A stretch of 64,000 nt of DNA from Styela clava (taxonomy: Eukaryota > Chordata > Ascidiacea > Stolidobranchia > Styelidae). The stretch lies in contig NC_135263.1 in the NCBI RefSeq assembly GCF_964204865.1, forward strand, positions 19,761,426-19,825,425. Reading direction: 5' to 3'. The position numbers were made by a program, and so were the translations under genes. Below are positions 35,501 to 45,754 of this stretch, piece by piece. Every line of letters begins with the position of its first letter. The stretch's first letter is position 1. Under the pieces are notes generated by a model that was given only the letters and a program-made list of their open reading frames with translations, did not search any database and had not been told where the DNA came from.

Positions 35501-38500
35501 AGCGAGAAAAAATGAAAACTCACCATCTTCTAGCAGACGCTTTAGACCTGCCTCCTCCCTCACAGCGCGTTCGTCCCAAACCGGAGAGCTCTGAATGCCA
35601 TTGAAACACTCAATGAGCTCAGACCTAATTTCGGACACGCCCTGCACCACGCGTGATTGGAAGTTCCAACGTGTTGGTGCACAAGCTGGGAGACGGCGGT
35701 TACATATCTGGCGAAGGAGGTCAGAGCGCTTCGGCGAAAAAAATGAAGAAAACCCCGAAACATTTGCAAAAAATATACGGACGAGAGGGGTATCAAGACA
35801 CATATTTTTAATAACGAGGTTAAATTGGTGTGCATAACAATGTAAAAAATGCGCATGAGGAAAATCTTCTTTTATATAAACTTGAACACCATGTTTCGAC
35901 CCACTCATGACTGCCGCGCCGTCATAAGTTTGAGCTATCAATTTTGACTTCGCGTTGTAAGGCTGTAACATTTCTTTCAGTACAGCCGATATCCCGCAAG
36001 CCGTGTGATCAACGATTGGTACAAAGCTGTGAAATCTCTCGGTAGGTTTACCATCTTTCACAAACCGAAAAATCACAGCCAGTTGGGAAACGCACGTGAT
36101 GTCAGTTGTCTCGTCAGACTGAATCGAAAGAAACTGGCAATTCTCAATTTCCAGAGTCAAATGTTGTAAATAAATTTTATACATTGAGTCGAGCAAATCA
36201 TTTTGGATATCCTTAGATGTCCCTTTCGAAACAGTTGCGGCATCAAGATGATCTCTCAATACTGTATCTAGGGATTCGGTGTATTCCACCATATCCAAAA
36301 TACCCCTCTATTAGAAGAGCCAGCCCGTTCATCGTGCCCACGGAGGGACAGCTCGTGACAACCAATGAACTTCAAAACATCTATCGATCGACCGAGATCA
36401 AGGCGGTTTTTCTCGACGTTTTGGTTGTGCCGACGAATAGAAACCGCGCGTCCTTCATCCAACTGTGCTGCAATTAGGGTTGCCACTTCTGGATACATTT
36501 TTTTTCGAATCGAATCTCGAATCAAAAGTTTTCGAATCGAATCTTTCCGAATCTGATTCCATTAAGCTTTTTTTTATTGCATGCGTATGTTTGCTCAAAG
36601 TCACAAAAAAGTTCAAATCTGGAAGAGAAAAACTTGAAAATGGAATACGCTATATAGCAAGGATGATGGTTTTTCAGTGAAAAGCCACACTTATTTCCAT
36701 CATGATAAAAAAGATGTAGGTCATAGATATCACCAATAAATGCATTGATGAAAAACTTGCAGTTGCAACTAATTATCTGTGAGTCTTATAATACTGAGTT
36801 ATTATTGTATTATACTTGTATCAGGACTGAGGCAATTTGATGGAATTCATATGAGAAAATAAGCAGGGAACAGTTGTACTGTTATGTCATAAACACAGTA
36901 ACAGCACTGCTTTCCCTAGTCTCACACCATTCACTTCTTGTTATATTGAACTAGGGCCGGCGTTAATACCGATTCTTTATCTTTAAAATTTTAGTACAAT
37001 ATTTTATATTTATGCTAGCAGCATAGGGTAATAGGACAAAAACATTCTAATTGCATCTCAATTACTATAAATGGGAAATGCTTGCAAGAATATGATTGAA
37101 GACGATAAAATTAACCACGATTAAATTACATTAATTTCGAGAAAAACAATCGTTCACCCGACTACGATTGCAAACAAAAATTTCTATAAATATTTGAGAC
37201 AATATTATTTGTTGGCTAACAGCGTTATTGGCTATCTCGGGCTTCATTAGTATCGTGGATTACGTTTAATTTCGTAATTCAGAAAGTCCGAGTGTGCATA
37301 ATGGACGCCGTGCTGACGAGCGATAATTGGTCGGCGCTTTTTCTCGATCAAACATAGTCGCTGGGGCTAATGCAAGACGACATTTGCACAGTATGCTTGG
37401 TCTGGTATGAATTCTGGCACGTGTTGATGTAAAACAGTGCACAAGTTGCCATTCCTCAAGTATTATTTACTCCCACCTGTCCGTTATGACATTTGCCAGA
37501 AATAATCCGAAATGTTTTATTCCCGCTTGTATCGCGCTAACAAAATTAAAAGAAAAGATTACATTTCTCTTAATGTAACAGCTGGACAAAGAAACGTATG
37601 TTATGTTCCTCTCATTTTGTTTACCGCCCGCCACGCGAGTGGAAGGCCTGACAAACGCAAAAAAAAAATATATATTTTAGGATGCGAAACATGATTGTCA
37701 ATTAACATTGCCGGCCGGTGAACTCATTCAGTTATAGTTCTCTTCAAATGTACGCGAGATATTTCACTCAGAACAAAGTTTGAATTAAATTTGAATCAAA
37801 ATTAAGTATTATCTAGACGTCGGTAACTGATTCTTTATCCAATCATGTCAGGGCGTACAATAACTTGGTCGCAGAGCAGGTGTGCTGTTGACAATTTTCA
37901 TCAAAATTGTCACGAAATTTTAGGTATACGATCTATTTAAATTTGCGCATAATAGAAACTTAGGCTATTTAGTGGAAAACTGAACTCGCAGTTTGATGGA
38001 AATTATGCCACACATCATCTCGAGTGATGCGTAAAAGAGTGTGTTGTGCCGAACTTGAAACAAATGACGGCAGATAAGTAGTAAAGTCAATCACGAAAAT
38101 TTCATTTTCATTATTTCCGTCCCGTAATTTGATGTTATTTGGACTGCCGCATAAACGCATTAGGCAGTTTTAACGTCGCCGAAAGCAACGATTAACAAAC
38201 GTTCATTTTTTTTTTCGGGAAATCGCTCTCTTTTTCCGAATCGCGTAAATCTGATTCGAATCGATTCGGAAAAGATGCGATTCGAATCGATCCGATTCGT
38301 AAATCCAAAAGTGGCATCCCTAGCTGCAATATTAACATTTCCGAATGTTCGGTATTTTACTGCATTGTCCAGATGCTCCATAGAAGATTGATGATCCCTG
38401 GCACGCTCGGAAAGATGTTTAAGATCTCTAAAACCAAATTTACACCAACGTGAGTCACGGGCGGTAGCAAAAAGTAGGCAATAAAAACAAAAAAGTGCAT

Positions 38501-41500
38501 TTTTGTCCTCGCTGTAACACAACCATTCGTGTTTTTTATACCAAGTTTCTGCGCAGAATGTACGCCGACGCTTTCCTCCGTCATGGGATTGTTCCAGTGA
38601 ACAATTTTTTGGTTGATAAGGCCCAAGACGTTGTACCTCTAATTTTTGTTCCAGCGGCAGCTGCGAAAACGGAGTGCGAAGTAGTGCATCAACCTTATTC
38701 ATTATGAGGTCTAAGGCTAAGAAATGCGAAGCCGGAAAGAAGTGAGGAGCTTAAAAGGAATGTGGAAAATCGAAAGCAAATGGACTAAAGGTCTCTAACT
38801 GATTCAAATAGCGAAACAAGCGACAAAAACGAAGGCGAGGAAACTATCAACTCTTCAAGCAACCAACGAACGAGAAGGAATGCGTGAATATGTCAACACG
38901 TTGTTGTAAGAAACGTCGGCATTGTGTTGTCATAATTTCGGGGCTAGCCCCGATCGGCCCCGATGATTTAGTAAAAGAAACAGAAAACAAACGAGACAAA
39001 CGCGGCGAGTGGAAGATAAAAGAGAGAATACGATATACAATGAGCAACCGGGGCAAAATCGGCGTCGCCCCGTCGACGTTCGGCGAAGGCTTTGCGAGCG
39101 AAAAATGAACCATGTCGGGAGAATATGGCTAGTGTAGACAGTCTGTGCAACCGATATTGAGGTATTTTTCGAATATTTTTTATTATACCGAAAAAACAAC
39201 CGGGGCATTGCCCCGGTTGGCCCTATTGACGCGCCGCCACTGGGTTAGGGTTAGGGAAAACAGAGGGTTTTTACTAAAATAAAGACACAAAACGTCTCTC
39301 CAAAAAAGGAGTTGCTTGATGCGAGCTTACGGTGAAAATCGCGACTCATCTCATCGGCTGGGTCCTGTCTGCACCGTCTTGACGTTTGTAGATACAACAT
39401 TGATATTCGTGATTTTAACAAACATCATTCTCGATATCGGGATTAGGAGAAGGGTTAAAATCTCGGGATCATAACCTAAGTTGGAATACGCTTAAATTGT
39501 TCTTCGGGTCGCACGAAATGTGTGTGGTTTGGACCGCCCTGTCATGAAGAATTATTTAAAAATTACATTAATAAAAAACAAAATAACACAGCGGTTAGCT
39601 TACTTGCTGTTTACAGTGACTTGGGTCCTTTTCAAATTCAATGTATTCGATTTCTGAAATATATTTCTGTTAGTTAAACTTGCAAATACTCTTAGAAATT
39701 GGTGAATAAATAGGAAAAAGCTTTCTAGGTGTGCCACATCATGAATACCGATACCATACTAAAAACATTATCACGTAAGTATAGGTCAATGAAGATATAC
39801 AGAATGCAGAAAATGACATTTGATGATTCATAATGTAGTCAACATTGTTTTCAATTTTGCTACTGAATTACGACAGTACTGAATCATTTGTGAGAATGAT
39901 TGCTATACCAGAATTTAAAATTAATTTTCTAGGAAATATCCGTTATCGCGCGCTCGGATCAAGGAGAAAACTGTAGTTAAAACCGGACGCTAAGAAGTCA
40001 AAGAATTGGTTTCTGATTAACTTCATTTCTCGCTTCGCAAAAATGATATGTAATTTATACCGTATAGGTAGGCTATAAGGTTAATTTCAATAGGAAGATG
40101 TACACAATTTCCACAATAGAAAACACTTTGGAAAAATATACAAGTTTTAACATACGTTCAAAAAATTAGATGTTGATTTCTGGCCAGGCTTCTCATCACT
40201 TGAGTTTAAGATTTCTTCCGCTGAAAACACCATATTTATTGTTTATCTTTATCTGACATTAAAATAAGTGTAATTTAAAATATATGGGCTCACTATTTAT
40301 ATATTTTATCTATTTATTTATTCGCATGCTGGACTGTTCGTTGGGTCTAAAAACAGTCAATTTATCACTAACCCTAACAGAGAGACTAACTCCAGGATAT
40401 TGGTGTGTTATAAATAATATTTAGTAATATTGTAATGCACTTCACTTACTAAAAATCCTTTAAAATTAGAAGAAGAATTGAAATATAGTTTTATGCATAG
40501 TGAGAGAGGAATGAAGATATCCAAAATACGCAAAGGGAAGACTACATTGCAAATGGTTGGAAACCACTATTTTAGGTTTATGATCCAATAAATCTGCACA
40601 AGTCATCAAAAGATTTGATACAAAAAACAAAAAAAAACTGAAATCTTTATAGCTCGGCATGTGTTATCGACTATATAACACCCTGGGTTAGTGGTCGTGT
40701 TGAACCTAATATCCCATTTTCCGAGTTATTACGCCCAGTTAGTTTATCACCAACTATAAAGTGGTCTATTGGTATTCTGAAACCAGCTTGCCCAATAGTA
40801 TCTTCGTTTTGTAATGCACTGGAGTGTTATCGAGGAAAGCAAAATGTTATGTTTTCACCTGCTTTTAAAGATTCTTTTCTAGAATTCTTTCGTCGTAAAA
40901 TATTTTTTTTCCGGAATTGTTTGATTTCGGTTTTCATTTCTGTTCTTGTATCTGATTTTCTGGGTGTATACATCTTGCAAAACTTACAAATGGTAGAAAT
41001 CAGCAATCCAAACATTGCTACCATTGCAATAAAATATATCGATGTAAATGTTATCACATAACTTCGAGTCAACGGTGGCCACATTCTCATGCAAGCTATT
41101 CCATATTCTGGAGCTGGAAAAATATCAGGATAAATTGCATTAAGTAGCGCAGGCAGGCTGAATTTAGACGACAAGAGCCCCCAAGCTATATTCATTTGTG
41201 AGGCCCTTCCAACAATATTGCCACAACGCTTCACATAATAGGTTATGGCCTCATGGTAGACATTTAAAATTTTTGTTGAATACACAATTTTTTTAACTGT
41301 TAAATACGAAATTTCAATTACAGGTGATATACGTACGTTAATAACTCGAATAGATTGGATGGTAAGTTCAATTTAAAAGCACTTAAGAAACCTAAGACTG
41401 TGATAAAACGTCACGGCACGGGATGACCGACTTCATACTAACCATTCAGCTCCAATTGCTGATAAATGAAACATTATCAATAAAATAAAAAATTCATTCA

Positions 41501-44164
41501 ATTTTTTGGTAATAAACGGGTCTACGATAGTAAAAAATCCGAAAATCGAAAATATATTTATTAATTCTTAGATTCGTTGTTGCTTAGACAAATAAGTATA
41601 ACTATAGCCTATATATCGATTTTTATCATCCTTCCCAACAACAAAGGCAATATTAGGGTAAAAAACTGTTCAATTAATTTAAATTAGTGTATTTGTTAAT
41701 TTGAAAGCGTGAGTTCTTCAAATTTTGAGAAGTTCATTCATTCGATGATTGTATTCCATTTTTAATCTTGTAAATGAAATGTATTTGGTAAGAAATATTA
41801 AGTTGATTAATAAAATGAACTAGTGAATGAATGCCAGAAATGTTATTGAACTGGTACAATTCTTGAAGAAGCTTTTAAATTTAAAAACGACTAAAAATGA
41901 ATAACAGTTCAAAATTGAATGTTGAAAACCCGAAGGCTTAATAAGGCTCCTACAGGCTGGAGCTTACTTTACCTCATAGCGCAGGTATGTGACATAAAAC
42001 TAGTCGTAGCAACTTCCGTCAAGATCCTAGTTAAGGCATAGTCACAACATATATACTTATGTTTGGTAAAAGCAATATAGACACAATCGTTGGAAGAAAG
42101 TAACCCCCATCCGCCTAATTGTAAATAAAGAATCCTGATGCGAGAAGTGGATATACACATGGGTTCAAATGTATGTGGGTTCAAATGTACGGTCACCCAA
42201 ATGTATTACTGTGGCATTTCGTCTGGCCTAAATCAGACTTTCTCAGACAAGCAGTTTTGATTGCTCTTTTCCTGTCGTTGTTGTAAAATGCTTATCTGAG
42301 GAAGTCTGATGCTGGCCAGACGAAACGTTACAGAAATACATTTGTGTTAATGTGCAGCAGGACTCTTGAATTGCATGGAATTGTATTTTTATTCCTGCTA
42401 CAGCATTCTTGCATTATATGCATACGTATCCACTAGCGCAAAGGCATTGAGGGAGGAGGACTGGGAGTTAGTCTCGCGCAATCTCAACTGATAGTTTAAT
42501 AAGCAGACTGTTAGAAAATTATGAGGTTGAAAACTATCTACATAACACGCGGAGTTTAATATAAAACTACACTGTTGTATGATTTTCCATATTTGACATA
42601 AATCAAGAGGAAAGTCGATAAAATGTATCATTTTGGGGGCAAGACACACCATTCCGTCTGGTTAACATTCGACGTTGGTAAAGGTAACAGTTCCAAATGC
42701 ATGAACTTCTATTAATTGAACCCACGAGAATATACGCAGGGCAGTCTGTCTCTGATGCTTAGCACAATACGACAATCGTTAAAGCATTTAGATGTTATTT
42801 TGCTTTCATCTCGGCGGTGTGGCGCATCGTGCTAAGCGTTATGAATACGCTCGCCACCACATCTCTGATCACCCTTCATGGGATCGCAGGTTCGAATCCC
42901 ATGCGGAGATGATCGTGTGCGAGAGGATTGCTAGACTCCTCGCCGCCGTAGGGGGGGTTCACGTATCCGCTGGTCGGATACGGCTTCCTCCACCATCAAG
43001 TCCATGCTTCCGAAAACAAATAACTGGCTAACTAATCCCATACCCGACCTGGACTGGTAACCGCACGAAAGGCCGTGGTTCCCCATATGATTAAGCCGCC
43101 TTTCACAGTCATATTTAACGTCGTATCCAGGATGATTTAAACGTAGAATATTTAGCTCGCCAAACATAAATAGATTATAAAATTTTATACGATTGCTGAT
43201 GAACGAAGAAGCAATTGAAAATATTAATAAAAAAGAATTTCAATTGGCGCCGTGTTTTCTTCAATGAATGAATAAAAATGCGTTTAACATTAGTGAGACT
43301 TGAACTCTATAATTTCAACATTGAACAGGACGGAATACATTTCCAAAAGAAGTTCTATATAAAAAGTAAAAAACGATATGTGCATGGCAGATATAAAGTT
43401 ATGTCTGGCGCCAAAAAAAATCTCTGCAAATATTGTGGATGTTTATATTGTAAATTTACTCACGTGGAATGCAAACTGGCATATCTCTGTACATAGGCAG
43501 GCATCTGCAATAACTTAAACAATTCCACACAAACGGAACTGGGATTGACAATATCATTGGAACCATCCAAGCAAGAATTATAAGAAAGTCGGATTTGAAA
43601 CGTTTCCATTTGAGTTGTTGTAACTGATAACAAAAATTATGAAATAAGATGAAGATATGAGAACGGAAACTGGATGTGGTGCTCTTTTTGTATATTATTA
43701 AAAATTATTATTTTTTTCGTTTACGAGCATCTACGATAGCTTAATTGTAACTTTTAACAAGTTATCTATATTTATCAAGCACAAAGTAAATGTCATCTGA
43801 CCTATTCTAAAACTGGGATCGGAAAATATTACTCATAATAAAAAGGTCTCATGTTTTGGATAAAAACGCAGCAGTGAAATTTCTTAGAATACAAAACAAA
43901 AGGCGACATACCCTCATAAACCATGTTGTCGTTTTATTATTGCTTCGCATCGGACTGCGAAATGCAGGAGGTTCGATATATCGACCTACAAAGTTAGTGC
44001 TGTCACTGACAGCGTATATTAAAGCCGCAATGTTCAGCTGAGATACAAGAAGCATTGCAGGTATTGACACTTTCAAATACGCATCACGTTGCATGAGAGA
44101 ATGATGAGACTCATCGCTGGTATTATACCTAAAAAGCACATTAGTAACTATAACCGAGGTTTTA

Positions 44165-44202
<38 letters not shown>

Positions 44203-45469
44203 TTGTAGAAAATAAATAATTTGCTTTCAAAACTAATAAGCAATATAATATCATAATTTTTATGTAATCGACCCATCACGAAGGCTAAGATTTGTTTAAA
44301 CGATCCGGTATTGACAGTGATGTATACATTTTGGTCCCACAAACTATATGTATGGCAGTTGTAATGTCACGTCCAGGTAAATTTTGATCTAAAATATTAT
44401 ATTATAAGTATATATAAATATTAGCCTGTATTTGGGTACACATTTTTCATAGTGTTTTTTCGCTTGTATATAATAATTTAATTACACAAGTCGAGTGAAT
44501 TAGGACCTTAGGAGAATTATTATGTGAGCTTACTGTCACAGTTCAAGGGTATTTATGAAAATTGCTCAAGATTTTTGACGGGCCAAGTCACAGTGGTTCT
44601 CGACCTTTTACTGACCGCGTACCACTTTAGTGTTTTTACTCTGGTCGCGTACCACCGAAAAATCACTTAATCACAAGTAAGATATTTAATTCACAACTAT
44701 TTTTTTGAAACACAACTGAAAACTGACAACTAACCCACAAAACTACAAAAACAAGGCATTGTTTACTTATTGTTGCTGATTACGGAAACGAACGAGAAAA
44801 TTGATGCCCGGGGAAATGGACGTTCAGCGAATGCATACATGGAAGATAAAGCGTTGTCGGCATATTTTGGCCAACTCAAAAGTTAATTGTTGCAATAATT
44901 CAAAGCTGCTCGCGTACCACTTGATCATCTTCCGCGTACCACAGGTTGAGAACCACTGGGCTAAGTGAATTAAAATTACACAATACACTATGCTATGTCG
45001 TATTGATAAAATTTATCCCGTATAAAAACGACGCACTTCGATGAATGAAACAACAAGCGTTGCGCAGAACGTGCGTTATTTGTTATTTTTTCACTGTTTT
45101 TGCACGTTTTGGCAATGAGTCTAATTGAATTGATTTGGACACGCAGACACACAGTGACGTAGAGTTAGTGGAGGGAATGGTATGAGGAGAACCCCAACAA
45201 AATTTCGTTTTTGTTACTGCTATTGTGTGACCTTACATTTCAAGAGCCTTGAATGTCATAACAGATTTGCTTGCTTACCTTTGAAGCACTCCTCCATCTA
45301 CAAAAATGTTGTCCCAATGAAATAGGCTATGAAGCGTTTCATACAACGACAGAAGACAAAACACTATTGTAGATACCAAACAGCTGGTAAGATATCTGTT
45401 TACTACATTTTGACGCAAAACTGTCCAGTTTGTGGCAATAGCGACCAAGAGGAACGAATTGCATATCAC
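32524..45469 (-). CDS. Divergent rhodopsin-like 7TM receptor B, paralogue of A, 5' end unresolved
   Basis: Exons in order: 45469-45279 (TM1 end, TM2), 44128-43912 (TM3), 43623-43464 (TM4), 41113-about 40859 (TM5), 33331-33213 (TM6), 32966-32524 (TM7 and long tail). The first three have the same phases as receptor A (0 to 2, 2 to 0, 0 to 1). Segments include FLLVAIATNWTVLRQ, SIPAMLLVSQLNIAALIYAV, IILAWMVPMILSIPVPF, VITFTSIYFIAMVAMFGLLI, LLIVMTLALFSSVTPMMLL and FIYVGCLPFILLKY. The TM5-TM6 join is uncertain: TM6 needs a phase-2 donor, and only a weak one (gtatac at about 40970) fits, while the obvious gtgaaa donor at 40858 is phase 1. The intron between them is 7.5 kb and full of nested hAT elements. 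TM6-TM7 could belong to a separate gene, but their order and similarity favour one gene. Confidence 0.6.
34766..38702 (-). pseudogene. hAT transposase with N-terminal TTF-type zinc finger, broken
   Basis: The N-terminal part is at 38702-38323 and has the TTF finger (WYKKHEWLCYSEDKNALFCF, then CLLF). It is cut by the insertion at 36475-38322 and resumes at 36474 through KFIGCHELSLRGHDERAG. Near 36295 the frame shifts. The remaining 510 codons (36298-34766) start at DMVEYTESLD and contain SIQSDETTDITCVSQLAVI (first catalytic Asp), AQTYDGAAVMSG (second Asp), HCYAHQFNLVI (the CxxH-type motif) and a C-terminal hATC block (SSADAERTFSTLKRIKT) with the Glu region. It is related to ZMYM/TTF-type hAT proteins of animals. 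Function would be DNA cut-and-paste, but insertion plus frameshift make this copy dead. Confidence 0.9.
36475..38322. mobile_element. Non-autonomous hAT-type element, 1,848 bp, inserted in the transposase gene
   Basis: Ends tagggttgccacttctgga and, inverted, tagggatgccacttttgga. The perfect 8-bp duplication gctgcaat is at 36467-36474 and 38323-38330. The subterminal zones are dense in cgaatcgaatc motifs on both sides. No transposase recognised. Removing it restores the reading frame of the host transposase at this point, which confirms the borders. Confidence 0.9.
39542..40858. other. Intron of receptor B, nothing recognised
   Basis: AT-rich sequence between the outer hAT element and the TM5 exon. 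No repeat with ends seen. Confidence 0.4.
41114..42197. other. Intron of receptor B; weak copy of the tgcaaatgt-type repeat near its end
   Basis: Mostly featureless AT-rich DNA. At about 42150-42195 gggttcaaatgtatgtgggt and a second copy resemble the tandem unit at 21738. Confidence 0.4.
42198..42344. mobile_element. Foldback MITE, 147 bp
   Basis: The left arm caaatgtattactgtggcat with tcgtctggcc and the right arm ggccagacga followed by cgttacagaaatacatttg are inverted copies, with agacttt/gaagtct further inside. Little unique middle sequence. No clear target duplication. Confidence 0.65.
42812..43100 (+). mobile_element. tRNA-derived SINE, plus-strand copy
   Basis: The head has ggtgtggcgcatcgtgctaa (A-box region) and the B box ggttcgaatcc at 42889-42899. 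The body matches the copy at 9534-9885 through cttcctccaccatcaagtcc and ggccgtggttccccatatga. It lies in an intron of receptor B. Confidence 0.85.
44167..44199. repeat. (TA)n microsatellite
   Basis: About 16 uninterrupted TA units. Confidence 0.95.
44591..44958. mobile_element. hAT MITE, 368 bp
   Basis: Ends cagtggttctcgacctttt and, inverted, cagtggttctcaacctgtgg. Repeated gcgtaccac motifs lie inside both ends. Flanks ggccaagtca and ggctaagtga match at eight of ten positions, a probable decayed duplication. In an intron of receptor B. Confidence 0.75.
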
Positions 45470-45605
45470 CTGCGTGTTGAAGTACATATTATGTTATCAA
45501 AAAGTACTGATGTGAAAGAATTTGTAATGTGAAGGCGAATGTGAAACTTTGATTGAAGGTAGTAGTCTATTACTAAACATATTTGTAATGAGGTTGCGAG
45601 GTTGA

Positions 45606-45754
45606 AGGTCCGCAAAAACTTTTGAAGAGGTATCGCGGGCCGCAGCCGGAGAAGACCAAAAAAATGATCAATTTATATCGCGAGTTTACTCACTTTAAAT
45701 ATATTATTGAAGAATGAGGTCTTGCGGCCGCATGCCAGGGTTTGGACCACCCTA
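45606..45754. mobile_element. hAT fragment related to the outer element at 33712
   Basis: It shares ggtccgcaaaaacttttga, tcgcgggccgcag and the ttgaagaatgag block with 33723-33835, and ends gggtttggaccacccta. The left end is truncated. It lies just upstream of the first recognised exon of receptor B. Confidence 0.65.

Larger units (their letters stand above)
34352..39242 (-). mobile_element. TTF-zinc-finger hAT transposon, interrupted, with 8-bp target duplication
   Basis: Ends cagtggcggcgcgtggtca and, inverted, cagtggcggcgcgtcaata. The duplication ggttaggg is at 34344-34351 and 39243-39250. Without the nested element it would be about 3.04 kb, a normal size for an autonomous hAT. A perfect hairpin (accggggcattgccccggt) sits near 39200. 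It carries one broken transposase on the minus strand. Confidence 0.88.
33712..39541. mobile_element. Outer hAT element, 5,830 bp, host of two nested insertions
   Basis: Left end cagggtggtccaaggttgc and right end, inverted, cagggcggtccaaaccaca. Flanks ccataaag (33704-33711) and tcatgaag (39542-39549) match at six of eight positions, a decayed target duplication. A related fragment with the same left block lies at 45606. Its own sequence is only 33712-34343 and 39251-39541; the rest is the nested hAT. In the TM5-TM6 intron of receptor B. Confidence 0.65.

Noticed and set aside
35194..35604. Plus-strand open frames of 65-136 codons inside the hAT transposase
   Set aside because: They are antisense shadows of the conserved transposase frame.
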